From contig JANPWX010019187.1 in NCBI GenBank assembly GCA_024734555.1, forward strand, positions 53,902-117,901: DNA of 64,000 nt, written 5' to 3'. Source of the DNA: Trochalopteron elliotii (taxonomy: Eukaryota; Chordata; Aves; Passeriformes; Leiothrichidae). Below the pieces are notes generated by a model. That model was not told the origin of the DNA. It made no database searches and worked only from the letters and a program-made list of their open reading frames with translations. Shown here one piece after another: positions 44,686 through 55,243 of this stretch. The number at the start of each line of letters is the position of its first letter. Position 1 is the first letter of the stretch. The translations under genes were made by a program, and so were the position numbers.

Positions 44686-45500
44686 TCACCCCACATTCAG
44701 ATCTCCCTGAGGTACACAGCGTGTTATTCCATCTTTCTGCATTATCCACCATGTACAACCTGGTCCTTGAGCAAAAACAATCCCACGGATGGGTTTGCCT
44801 GTACTCGAGGCAGGGTTGATCCATACTGTCTTTCCCAACAAACCTCTGACATGGGCCACTGGGGCTTTATCTCCATCTACGATATTAAGGAGCTCAGACT
44901 GAGCAGGACCCGCTCGGTTGGTGGAACCTCGGGTGTTAACCAACCAGGTGGCCTTTGCCAAATGCTGCTCCCAGTTTTTGAAAGATCCCCCACCCAATGC
45001 TTTCAACTGGGTTTTTAACAGTGCATTGTGCCTCTCCACTTTCCCAGCAGCTGGTGCATGGTAGGGAATATGGTACACCCATTCAATGCCGTGTTCCCTA
45101 GCCCATGTGCTGATAAGGCTGTTCTTGAAATGAGTCCCTTTGTCTGACTCAATCCTCTCAGGGGTATCATGTCTCCACAGGACTTGCTTCTCAAGGCCCA
45201 GGATGGTGTTACGGGCCGTAGCATGAGAAACAGGGTAGGACTCCAGCCACTCCGTGGTGGCTTCCACCATTGTGAGGATGGTAGCGCTTACCATGACGTG
45301 TCTGGGGTAATGTGATATAATCAATCTGCCAGGCCTCCCCATACTTGTATTTGGACCACCGTCCACCATACCATAGGGGCTTCACCCTCTTGGCCTGTTT
45401 GATGGCAGCACACGTCTCACAATTGTGGATAACCTGAGAAATACTGTCCAAGGTTAGATCCACCCCTCGGTCTCGTGCCCACTTATAGGTGGCATCTCTG
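44686..45500 (-). pseudogene. pol: Integrase of A2
   Basis: First Asp in WQIDYITLP, second in ESDKGTHF and Glu in GKVERHN, so the catalytic triad is present, although DNG has become DKG. A frameshift near 45285 splits the core (GKRYHPHNGG appears where A1 reads GKRSVLTMVE). It ends GDLNVG. Confidence 0.9.
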
Positions 45501-47131
45501 CCCTGATGACCTGAGGCATCATGGGCCCATCGGGCTGGGAACAGCTCTCCCTTGTGTTCCCAATCTAAGTCTATCTTTGACACCTCTATCTTTGCAGCCT
45601 GATCTACCTGCTCATTGTTTTGATGTTCCTCATTAGCTCTACTCTTGGGGATATGAGCATCTACGTGGCGGACTTTCACAGGTAGTCTCCCTACCCTGGT
45701 AGCAATGTCTCTCCACTCTTCAGCAGCCCAAATTGGTTTTCCTCTACGCTGCCAATTAGCCTTTTTCCACCTCTCTAGCCATCCCCACAGAGCATTGGCT
45801 ACCATCCATGAATCAGTATAGAGGTAGAGTTTTGGCCACTTCTCTCTCTCAGCAATGTCCAGGGCCAATTGAACGGCTTTGAGTTCTGCAAGTTGGCTCA
45901 ATCCACCATCTCCATCAGTGGCCTCAGCAACTTGTCGTGTGGGGCTCCACACAGCTGCTTTCCACTTCCGGTTCATCCCTACAATGCGGCAGGAACCATC
46001 AGTGAAAAGAGCATAATGTGTCTCCTCTGCTGGCAGTTGATTATATGGTGGAGCTTCTTCAGCCCGTGTCACTTGTTCTGGTTCTTCATCTGTGAGACCA
46101 AAACTTTCACCTTCCGGCCAATTTGTGATTATTTCCAAAATCCCAGGATGATTCAATTTACCCATACGGGTGCGCTGTGTAATTAGAGCAATCCACTTGC
46201 TCCATGTGGCATCGGTGGCATGGTGGGTGGTGGGGACCTTTCCTTTGAACATCCACCCCAGCACTGGTAGTCAGGGTGCCAGGAGGAGTTGTGCTTCTGT
46301 GCCAATCACCTCCTAGGCAGCTTGGATTCCTTCATAGGCTGCTAAAATTTCCTTCTCAGTTGGAGTGTAACTGGCCTCGGCCCCTCTGTCGCTTCGACTC
46401 CAAAAGCCTAGTGGGCGGCCTCAAGGCTCCCCAGGCACTTTCTGCCAAAGGCTCCAGGACAGACCATGGCTCCCGGCTGCAGAGTAGAGCACGTTCTTCA
46501 CATCTGGTCCTGTCCTGACTGGGCCAAGGGCCATTGCATGAGCGATCTCCTGCTTGATCTGGGCAAAGGCTTGCTGCTGTTCGGGGCCCCTGTGGAAATC
46601 GTTCTTCTTACAGGTAACCAGGTAGAGAGGGCTCACGATCTGACTGTACTCAGGGATATGCATTCTCCAAAAGCCTATGGCGCCTAGGAAAGCTTGTGTC
46701 TCCTCCTTGCTGGTTGGTGGAGACATTGCTGTAATCTTGTTGATGACGTCAGTAGGAATCTGACGCCGTCCATCTTCCCACTTTACTCCCAAGAACTGGA
46801 TCTCACGGGCTGGTCCCTTAACTTTACTCTTCTTGATAGCGAAACCGGCTTCCAGGAGGATCTGGATGATTTCCTTTTCTTTCTCAAACACTTCTGCTGC
46901 TGTGTTCCCCCACACAATGATGTCATCAATATACTGTAGGTGTTCTGGAGCCTCACCCTTTTCCAGTGCAGCCTGGATCAGTCCATGGCAGATGGTAGGA
47001 CTGTGCTTCCACCCCTGGGGCAGTCGGTTCCAGGTGTATTGCACTCCCCTCCATGTGAAGGCAAACTGAGGCCTGCACTCTGCTGCCAGAGGAATGGAGA
47101 AAAATGCATTGGCAATGTCAATAGTGGCATA
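45501..47131 (-). pseudogene. pol: Reverse transcriptase and RNase H of A2
   Basis: RT palm with RLPQGWKHSPTICHG and YIDD at 46922-46933. Stops at 46421-46423 and 46271-46273 replace CGA codons still present in A1; a third is at 46313-46315. RNase H is intact within 45209-46264 (ALFTDGSC, QLAELKAV, YTDSWMVA, HVDAH). Confidence 0.9.
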
Positions 47132-47866
47132 TCACCTTGCTGCCTTGGACTCCAGCTCATACTGGAGCTCCAACATGTCTGGCACAGCAGCGCTCAGCGG
47201 TGGAGTCACTTCATTCAATGCACAATAGTCCACAGTCAGTCTCCATTCTCCTTCAGATTTTCGCACAGGCCAGATGGGGCTGTTGAAGGGTGAGTGGGTT
47301 TTGCTGACCACCCCTTGACTCTCCAGCTCACGGATCATCTTATGAATGGGGATCACGGCATCTCGAGTTGTTCTATACTGTCGGCGGTGCACTATTGAGG
47401 TGGCAATTGGTACCTGTTGCTCTTCCCCCTTCAGAAGTCCTACTGTCGACGGATTCTCGGACAGTCCAGGCAAGGTGTTCAATTGCTGGATGCCCTCTGT
47501 CACTACAGCTGCTATCCCAAATGCCCATTTGAGTCCCTTAGGGTCTTTGAAATACCCACTCCGAAGGTAGTCTATGCCCAAAATGCATGGGGCCTTTGGG
47601 CCAGTTGCAATAAGGTGTTTCTTCCACTCATTTCCAGTCAGGCTCACCTCTGCCTCCACCAACGTATAGTCCTGTGATCCCCCGGTCACACCAGCAATAG
47701 ATACAGATTCTGCCCCTACATGTGTTGATGGAATTAATGTGCACTGTGCACCAGTATCGACCAAGGCCTTATATTCTTGTGGTTCAGACGTGCCAGGCCA
47801 ACGAATCCACACATTCCAAAAAACACGATTTTCCCTAGCCTCGACCTGGCTAGAGGCAGGGCCCCT
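47132..47866 (-). pseudogene. pro: Protease and RT N-terminus of A2
   Basis: 226 uninterrupted codons from 47812: protease ALVDTGAQCTLIPS, then RT fingers (IHKMIRELESQGVV, TVDYCALNEVTPPL). It ends at TGA 47132-47134, where A3 has Trp. In frame with gag through TAG at 47867-47869. Confidence 0.92.
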
Positions 47867-49894
47867 CTAGGCCTGGTTTTCCTTCTTTCCTTGGGCATAT
47901 GTCTTAGAGGTTCCTTCAAGGGGATCGGACATGTCATCATCATCATATCTGGCCGTTCGCCTACGGGCAATTGGAGCTGCTTCCCTTTTGGTGGAACCTC
48001 CTCTCTGGGTCTTGCCTTCCTTCAGTTCATGTACCCGTTGTGCCAGAGCAGCAGTGGGTTTTCCATCCCATCTCCTCATGTTTTCTCCAGACTCACGCAG
48101 GAAGAACCACAACTCAGCTCGTGGGGTGTTCCTTCTCTCCCTGTCTGGGGAACGTCTGCATTGGGTACCAGAACCTCTGATCTGTACCGCTGAAATTTGG
48201 AAGAGGTCCTCTCTAATCTCCTCCCTGAGTTTCTTGTGATTCTCCTCTATCTTATCTTCTAGTTTCTGTAGACGTGTTTCCACAGCTGCAATTCTGGCAT
48301 GTGTTGGGCCATGCACGGCATCTGCATATGCTCGCAGCTTCTTCGCCATATCGAGCACAGTCTCATATGTCTCATCCTGCTTCATTATTGCTAGAGCAGA
48401 AGCGTATTCAGGTGGCCCAAGTCGCACAAGTTTCCTCCACATTACAGGTGTACATGGTACCATGTCCGGATTCCTAGTTGTTATGTCATCTGAAAAAATG
48501 AGCTCTGCTACCGCCATCTCTCTCAGACGTTGGATCCCCTGTTCTATGGTCTTCCACTGTGTCTGCTGCAAATAGAGGTCATCTGCACACAGGTATCTTT
48601 GTGCTACACCGTCCAGGATCCGTTCCCAGAGACTGTGAGGGCTAGCCTCCCTCATCATGCTTTGGTCAATGACAGGATCATGTGACAGAGATCCCAAATG
48701 CCTCGCTTCAGTGCCATCCAGAATGGTAGCCTCCCCTGCAGCATCCCAAAGGCGGACTAACCAACTAATTATAGATTCATCGGGTTGTCGCCTGTAGTCT
48801 TTTCTTAGGCCTCGAAGGTCCTTTAGGGAAAAGGTATCAATATTGGCTCCAGAATCTGTACCCCTCGATGTGGCTTCTGATTTTGGTGAAGGTCCTTCTC
48901 CTGGATCATCATCATCATCCTCCACCTTGCGATCGGTCTTGCTTTTACACTTTCCGCCTCTTGTATTAGCAGCAACAGACATTGGTTGAGGCCTACTGTC
49001 TAGTTCAGCTACTGGCCTGGAGACTGGGATATTAGCTGCAGCCTGAGTGACTGGAATAGTAACTGTTGATTTGCATCCCTGCCTCCCTGTCTCTGTCGGC
49101 TGCCCTACATTATCTAGCAGGGTGCGATAAGCATATGCCAGAGCCCAGCTTACTGCAATGATCTTTTCCCCCTTAGAGGCATCATGGTATTTCTCTTTCA
49201 GGTATTTCCCCACCTTGGCTGGATTCTGAATTTGTTCACGTGGAAAGTCCCAGACTACAGGGTCAGAAAACTCCTTCAGGAGTTGGCCCATATCCTCCCA
49301 TTCTCCACACCATTCAAGATTTCCTACGCCTGGGTCAACTCGTGGGTCAGGGGTTTCATTAGCCCCTCGAGAAATCTCAGCCCTCACTCTAGACAAGCTG
49401 CAAACCATATAGAGGAAGCTCACCAGATGAAATACCAGGAAGATGGTATCTTTAACATTCAGGGGACACTGAACATTCTCCAAAAGTGATGTGACCGATT
49501 CAAAAGATATGAGGGACAGGAAAGACTGAAAAGCTTCATCCCCTGTTCCTCCTCTAACAAAGTGGGTGCAATTATTCATAAATTCCCAAAACATGCTGCT
49601 GGAACTAGGACACATGGTAGGACGAAGAAACCATAAACCAAACATACCTGCAACAAACTCCAGTACCTTCATAAACTTCCTATAAATCATGATCACTAAA
49701 CCCAACAAAATAGCAATCCTAAATCGTGCACCTCTAGTGTAAAAGCTATGTGTTAGGGACAACACTGGAGCTAGTTCTGGATAAGAAAACAAGCCTAGGG
49801 ACCAGAAAGGTATTAGAACCTCAAAGAAACCTAGGGAACAGAAATACAGCAAGGACTCTATTCCAATAGACATTAGGGATTCAAGGGGCAACAT
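47867..49894 (-). CDS. gag: Gag of A2, uninterrupted, hydrophobic N-terminus
   Basis: 675 codons from the preferred ATG at 49894 (MLPLESLMSIG) to TAG at 47867-47869. Hydrophobic stretches lie at about residues 10-36, 60-70, 77-90 and 150-167. An acidic linker (about 180-330) leads to a capsid-like helical domain (DLRGLRKDYRRQPDESIISW), WKTIEQGIQRLREMAV, a coiled coil (ETRLQKLEDKIEENH) and a basic tail. No CCHC knuckle. It would form particles in an active element. Whether the N-terminal domain inserts in membranes is inference. It is the only uninterrupted full-length gag in the window. Confidence 0.85.
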   Translation of the reverse strand: MLPLESLMSIGIESLLYFCSLGFFEVLIPFWSLGLFSYPELAPVLSLTHSFYTRGARFRIAILLGLVIMIYRKFMKVLEFVAGMFGLWFLRPTMCPSSSSMFWEFMNNCTHFVRGGTGDEAFQSFLSLISFESVTSLLENVQCPLNVKDTIFLVFHLVSFLYMVCSLSRVRAEISRGANETPDPRVDPGVGNLEWCGEWEDMGQLLKEFSDPVVWDFPREQIQNPAKVGKYLKEKYHDASKGEKIIAVSWALAYAYRTLLDNVGQPTETGRQGCKSTVTIPVTQAAANIPVSRPVAELDSRPQPMSVAANTRGGKCKSKTDRKVEDDDDDPGEGPSPKSEATSRGTDSGANIDTFSLKDLRGLRKDYRRQPDESIISWLVRLWDAAGEATILDGTEARHLGSLSHDPVIDQSMMREASPHSLWERILDGVAQRYLCADDLYLQQTQWKTIEQGIQRLREMAVAELIFSDDITTRNPDMVPCTPVMWRKLVRLGPPEYASALAIMKQDETYETVLDMAKKLRAYADAVHGPTHARIAAVETRLQKLEDKIEENHKKLREEIREDLFQISAVQIRGSGTQCRRSPDRERRNTPRAELWFFLRESGENMRRWDGKPTAALAQRVHELKEGKTQRGGSTKREAAPIARRRTARYDDDDMSDPLEGTSKTYAQGKKENQA

Positions 49895-49966
49895 GGCTAC
49901 TCTATCCCCACACAAAAACAACCAAAATGCACTCAATAATCAATACAAGTTTTTTTCCACTCTCTC

Positions 49967-49987
49967 GAGCCCCACAGTTGGGCACCA
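49967..49987 (-). other. Primer-binding site of A2, Lys1,2-like
   Basis: Minus strand reads TGGTGCCCAACTGTGGGGCT followed by CGAG, 11 bases inside the LTR end. It is close to the tRNA-Lys1,2 site, with one substitution and one inserted base. Confidence 0.7.
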
Positions 49988-49998
49988 AATGTACTGTA

Positions 49999-50667
49999 TG
50001 TCCTGGTTTAGGGCAAATTTGGGAGGAAATCTCCGAATGGGGTTCCTCTGTAAAGCAAATCCAAACAGCCCCTCCCCCCAGCCTGTCTGGGGAAATAACT
50101 CCCCAGAGAAGAGTGGAAAAAAAGCCTTATTTATTTAACAAACAAAATGCCCACAAGCATAAAGAATGAATAATAATAATAACAATAATAATAATATGAA
50201 ACAATAAAACCTCTCGCTGCTCCGAAGAGAGATGGCAAAACTGAGAGTCTGTGCCAAGAGTCTGTTTATCAGTCCCTTCAGTGCTGAAAAATGCCGAGTC
50301 CCGGCCCGGTGGGCCACGGGTGCAAGATCCTGGTGCTCCTCTGGGTTTTTCAGTCCAGAGCAGATTTAAACAGTCCCAAAGAAAAATAAAATTAAAAAAA
50401 AAAAAACAGTCCAGGAAAGCTTCTTTGCCTCAGCTAGCTAGACTAACAAAAGGAGAAAAAAACTCTCTCTGGCTGCCCTCCGTGCATCCGACGAAGGAAA
50501 AAAAAAAGAAACCACACCGTCCCAAGGACAAGAGCAGATTCAGAGGAGTGAGTTTGTTTCTCAAAACAAACTGCGCACTTCTTCTTTCCCTGCTCACTCT
50601 CAGAACCAGTCTTAAAGGTACAGAACACAGAACAGACGATTTGGGGATACATAGTCACCCTAGGACA
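49999..50667 (-). mobile_element. 5' LTR of A2
   Basis: 669 bp, TGTCCTGGTTT...CTAGGACA, the same subtype as the A1 LTRs and the solo LTR at 53440. It abuts E pol at 50668. Confidence 0.93.
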
Positions 50668-51250
50668 GCAGTATACCCAGAGTGTCAAATTCCTCTATGA
50701 GAAATTAGCTGATTCCGAACCCATAAGTTGGACTGCTGAGGATGAAAAGCAATTAAATAATCTGAAGGATAAACTCTCTTCAGCACCAGTCTTGAGCTTG
50801 CCTGATTTAAAGAAAGAATTTAACTTGTTTGTCAATTCCGAAGAGGAGACTGCATATGGTAGTTTAACCCAGGAGTGGGGGGGGTGTCGTAAGCCCATAG
50901 CCTATTTATCAAAATTGTTGGACCCAGTAACTCGTGGGTGGCCCACCTGCTTGCAATCCATAGCTGCTACTGCAATTCTAATAGAAGAAGCCCAAAAGCT
51001 AACCCTACAGGGTAAAATCAGGGTCCACACACCACATGATTTAAAAACAGTCTTAAGTCAGAAGGCTCACCAGTGGCTGACAGATGCCAAAATATTGAAA
51101 TACGAGATCATCCTAATGGATACCAACAATTTGCAGCTAGTAACCTCCAAGAGCTTGAACCCAGCCCAGTTTTTATTGGGGGAGCCTCCACAAGGACTAG
51201 AACATGACTGCTTGGATTTGGTAAATCTCCAAACAAAAGTGAGGGAGGAT
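50668..51250 (+). pseudogene. pol: RT connection region of element E
   Basis: Starts abruptly at QYTQSVKFLYEKLADSEP, the RT thumb/connection of a gamma-like pol. It runs through RKPIAYLSKLLDPVTRGWP and LLIEEAQKLTL-type helices and stops at about 51262. The palm with YVDD is not in the window: the A2 LTR edge cuts it off. Confidence 0.85.
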
Positions 51251-51716
51251 CTGGGGGAATAGCCCTGCCCTATGGAAAAGTACTGTTTACTGATGGTTCC
51301 TCCAGAGTAGTGGATGGGAAACGATATTCCGGTTATGCAGTGGTCATAGAAACCGGAAAAGGAGAATTGGAAGTTCTGGAAAAAGGGAAACTACCCGCTA
51401 GTTGGTCAGCTCAGAGCTGCGCGCTTCATGCTCTAAAGAGGGGTCTAGACTTGTTAGAGAAAGAAAAAGGGACGATCTGCACAGATTCAGGGTGTGCCTT
51501 TGGGATGGTTCATGCCTTTAGCAGGGTCTGGGAGGAACGAGGCTGCCTGGATTCCGGGGGGAGGAATCTGGCGCACGGGGGGCTGATGGGATCAGTGTTG
51601 GAATCCCTGGCCGGGCCCGAGGAGATTGCGGTGGTCCATGCGGGGGGACGTCAAAGGGGAGACGCTTTGGAGAATGGGGGAGGGGCTGACTTGCTGATCG
51701 GGCAGCAGGGGAGGTA
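51251..51716 (+). pseudogene. pol: RNase H of element E, G-rich and missing residues
   Basis: KVLFTDGSS gives the first catalytic Asp and ICTDSGCAF another. The Glu helix reads AQSCALHAL, with Ala at the Glu position. From about 51480 to 51716 the plus strand is markedly G-rich, and several residues conserved in element C (KGHQKG) differ by A-to-G type changes (GGRQRG). Confidence 0.8.
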
Positions 51717-51737
51717 GCCCTGGATCTAGGGGGACCA

Positions 51738-52978
51738 GTGGAGATTCTTGAATTAGACGAATCAATGACTGAAGAAAAGGAAAGGCAAGGACCGGTGTTT
51801 ACTGGAAAGGAATGGGAAGTAATGGAGAGACTGGAATTGTCTCAGGGGGAGAAAGGGGAGTGGTTGACCTCAGGTGGCCAGGAGTTTTTGAACAGGGCTT
51901 TGGCCCGGAGGTTGCTGAATGGGATGCATGACCTGACTCATTGGGGAACCCAAGGGTTGTGTGATCATTTCCTGAGAGAAAATCTATGCCTTGGAGTTTA
52001 CGATCTGGCGAGAGCCGTAACCAAGGGGTGTGTAATAGGCCAGAAAGTAAATCAAAAAGTAATGAGAAAAGCTGAACCTGGGGGAAGAGAGTTAGCCTTG
52101 AGATCATTTCAAAATGTGCAAATAGACTTCACAGGAATGCCTCCCATACAAGGATATAAACATCTATTGGTGATAGTTGACCACCTAACCCATTGGGTAG
52201 AGACATTCCCCACAAAAAGGGAAACAGCAGAAAAGGTCGCCCGAATAATACTAGAAAGTATTATTCCCAGATATGGGTTAGTTAACACCATTGATTCAGA
52301 TAGGGGATCCCATTTTACCTCCCAAGCCTTACAGGCCATTGTGAAGGCTCTGGGAATGAAGTGGAGACTGCACACTCCATGGCACCCCCACAGTTTGGGT
52401 CGAGTAGAATGCATGAACAAGACTGAAAAATGTGTTGACAAAACTAATGGCTGAAACCCAGATGAGTTGGCTAAAGTGCTTACCCCTTGCCCTCTTAAGG
52501 ATTAGAACCAGGCCACGATCCAATCTAGGAGCCTCCCCATACGAAATGATGTTTGGGCTCCCCTTCCTAAATGACACCTTACAGCACCAGAGATTATATA
52601 GAAGGGGAAGAAATAGCTAGAAAATACCTAAAAACAATTGGGAAGACCCTAGACAATTTAAGAAAAAGAGGATACCTCCCCCAAACTTCCCCACTTGACA
52701 CCAATACCCACCAAATCAGTCCTGGGGATTGGGTGCTAATTAAATCCTGGAAAGACACCCCATTAACCCCAAAATTCCAAGGTCCCTTCCAGGTCCTGCT
52801 AGTGACCCACACTGCTGTTCGGACCCAAAAAAAGGGGTGGACTCATGTCTCCCATGTAAAAGGACCAGTACCACCTCCTCCTAACTGTGGACAAGACCCA
52901 GAAAAATCCCCCACAAGTTTTCCCAAGTGGATTGCCATCAAAGATCCTACCAGCCTTAAAGTGACTCTTAAGAGATAA
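51738..52978 (+). pseudogene. pol: Integrase of element E
   Basis: N-terminal HDLTH (H-X3-H), then GCVIGQ where the second zinc-binding Cys has become Gly. Core: VQIDFTGMP, DSDRGSHF and GRVECMN, with the catalytic Asp, Asp and Glu correctly spaced. Frame changes near 52440 and 52600. The C-terminal domain (GDWVLIKSWKDTP, FQGPFQVLL) ends at 52976-52978. Confidence 0.88.
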
Positions 52979-53264
52979 CCAAAAACAAACTGAAAAATAG
53001 AAAAAGACTACCGGACTCTGTCGAGCAAGATTGTTGTTGAAGTTGATATATTTGTCTTGTTTTATTAAGTTGTTGTTATTGTTAATGTTTAATGTTAATA
53101 AAAAGGGTTAAACAAGAACTCCCCCATTAACTTCTCCCACAGAGCATTCCCCAAGGGCAGCTAAATTAAGAAAAAGTGGAAAAAAAAGAAAAGGACCTTA
53201 CCACCTCTATAAACCCCTCCAAACCTAAGAGGCAAGACCGGGTGTGGCTAAAGAAAGGTGAGCC

Positions 53265-55196
53265 ATGAAGCTCCCTGAGACAAGACTAGCTCATACCGGA
53301 CTCTTAGGTGGACTGATGTTAGTCCAGCTGATAAGCTTTGTAGTAGGGGGAAGTGGAGAAGCAGGCATGAAGTGCTACTACCCCCTTTATAGTGGGGAAG
53401 ACCTAAGATCACTGGTAAGAGTCCACACAAATATCAATCTGTTTTGGTTTAGGGCAAATTTGGGAGGAAATCTCTGAGTGGGGTTCTTTTGAAAAAGCAA
53501 ATCTAAACAGCCCCTCCCCCCAGCCGGTCTGGGGAAATAATTTCCTTAGAGATAGAGTGGAAAAAAAGCCTTATTTATTTAACAAACAAAATGCTCACAA
53601 GCATAAAGAATGAATAATAATAATAACAATAATAATAATATGAAACAATAAAACTTCTCGCTGCTTCGAAGAGAGATGGCAAAACTGAGAGTCTGTGAGT
53701 CTGTTTATCAGTCCTTTCAGTGCTGAAAAATGCCGAGCCCCGGCCCGGTGGGCCACGGGTGCAAGATTTCGGTGCTCTTCTGGGTTTTTCAGTCTAGAGC
53801 AGATTTAAACAGTCTCAAAGGAAAAAAAATAAAATAATAAAAAAAAACAGTCTAGGAAAGCTTCTTTGCCTTAGCTAGCTAGACTAACAAAGGGAAAAAA
53901 AAAACTCTCTCTGGCCGCCCTCCGTGCATTCGACGAAGGAAGAAAAAAACCACACAGTCTCAAGGACGAGAGCAGATTCAGAGGAGTGAGTTTGTTTCTC
54001 AAAACAAACTGCGCGCTTCTTCTTTTCTTGCTCACTCTCAGAACCAGTCTTAAAGGTACAGAACACAGAACAGACGATTTGGGGATACATAGTCACCCTA
54101 GGACACAATCCCACCTGTTTTAATCATTCACAATTGGAAACTTGTCAAAAAGAAAAAACATTGGCATACGAAAAATACTGCCTTAATTAGGCAGCGCTTC
54201 CTTGGAGGATGCCCTATGGGAGAAACCTGGTTCTGCTTTGAGCAAAAGAGATTAAATAATGTAATAAAAGAAAAACAATTGATGATGAAAAAAGGTCATT
54301 TAGATGAGACAATGGGCAGAAACACTTTCTGGAGAGCCCCTGAATATTTATTTTGGATTTGTGAGAGCACCGCCTATACCCACCTCCCAGGGGACTGGGC
54401 AGGAAGCTGCACAATTGGAATAATGGAGCCTGCTTTCTTCCTCCTACCTAAGGAATCAGGGTCATACCTAAGAGTCCCCTTGCAAAATAATCTAAAAAAG
54501 AGTAACCAAAAGAAAAAACATGTAATAACCCTGAGAAGCAATCAAAAATGGAAAAGAAAGACCTGGGCCCACGACGAATCCTGGAAATATCATACTCCTG
54601 TTGATATGCTAAACCGAATCATCCGTCTCCAGGCAGTATTAAAAGTGGTGTCAAAGAAAACATCCCTCGCCCTAAATCACATCAGTACACAATTGGCACA
54701 AACCAAAGCTGTAGTAAATCAAATCCAGCTGTCAGTAGACTACCTATTGGCAAAGGAAGGGGGCATTTGTAAAAAGTTTGATTCCTCAAAGTGCTGCCTG
54801 AAAATAGATGATAAAAGTAAAGTTGTCAAAAACATCCCAAAGGAGATACGAAAAGTAGCTTATGTGAGTACCCAAGAATGAACTCCTCTGGTAAACTCAG
54901 ACTGGTGGAATGACCTTTGGTCATTCAATAAAGGGTGGTGGAAGAAAGCAGTCTTTATTGCGGTGCGCGCATTTGCTAGCTCTTTGTTTCTACCCTGTCT
55001 ACTCCCCTGTATAATCAGAACAGTGAATACCACAGTGCAAGCTAGCATTCAGATCCCTGAAGGAACCAATAAAAAGCAAGCCAAAATTATGTTAATAAAA
55101 ACTCAAAATCAGGACCAGGGACACAAAACTGCCAGGGAAATATATAACCAATACTTAAAATTAAAAAAAATATACTCCCAGGTGGCAGAAAACTGA
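53265..55196 (+). pseudogene. env: Family E gamma-type Env, split by a solo LTR
   Basis: ATG at 53265 opens a signal peptide (GLLGGLMLVQLISFVVGG). SU is interrupted after about 57 codons by an A solo LTR, and most of SU seems to be missing after it. 54216-54881 carries a late SU segment and the TM ectodomain with heptads and GGICKKFDSSKCC (C-X7-CC). Past a TGA, 54890-55196 encodes DWWNDLW, a membrane anchor (VRAFASSLFLPCLLPCIIRT) and a Lys-rich tail. Confidence 0.83.
53440..54105 (-). mobile_element. Family A solo LTR in E env
   Basis: 666 bp, TGTTTTGGTTT...CTAGGACA, flanked by the exact duplication CAATC (53435-53439 and 54106-54110). Same subtype as the A2 5' LTR. The first bases carry a C-to-T change (TGTTTT for TGTCCT). 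Confidence 0.94.
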
Positions 55197-55243
55197 AAGC
55201 TGATGCGGGCTAAAGCCCGATCAAAATATAAGAGGGGGAATAT

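Larger units (their letters stand above)
43950..50667 (-). mobile_element. Provirus A2, family A, with mismatched LTRs
   Basis: Same order as A1: LTR, Lys-type primer site, gag, TAG, pro, RT, RNase H, IN, polypurine tract, LTR. Gag is uninterrupted. The 3' LTR (560 bp) and 5' LTR (669 bp) belong to different subfamilies, the flanks show no duplication (AATGTG left, GCAGT right), and the right flank is E pol while the left is H LTR. Confidence 0.9.
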
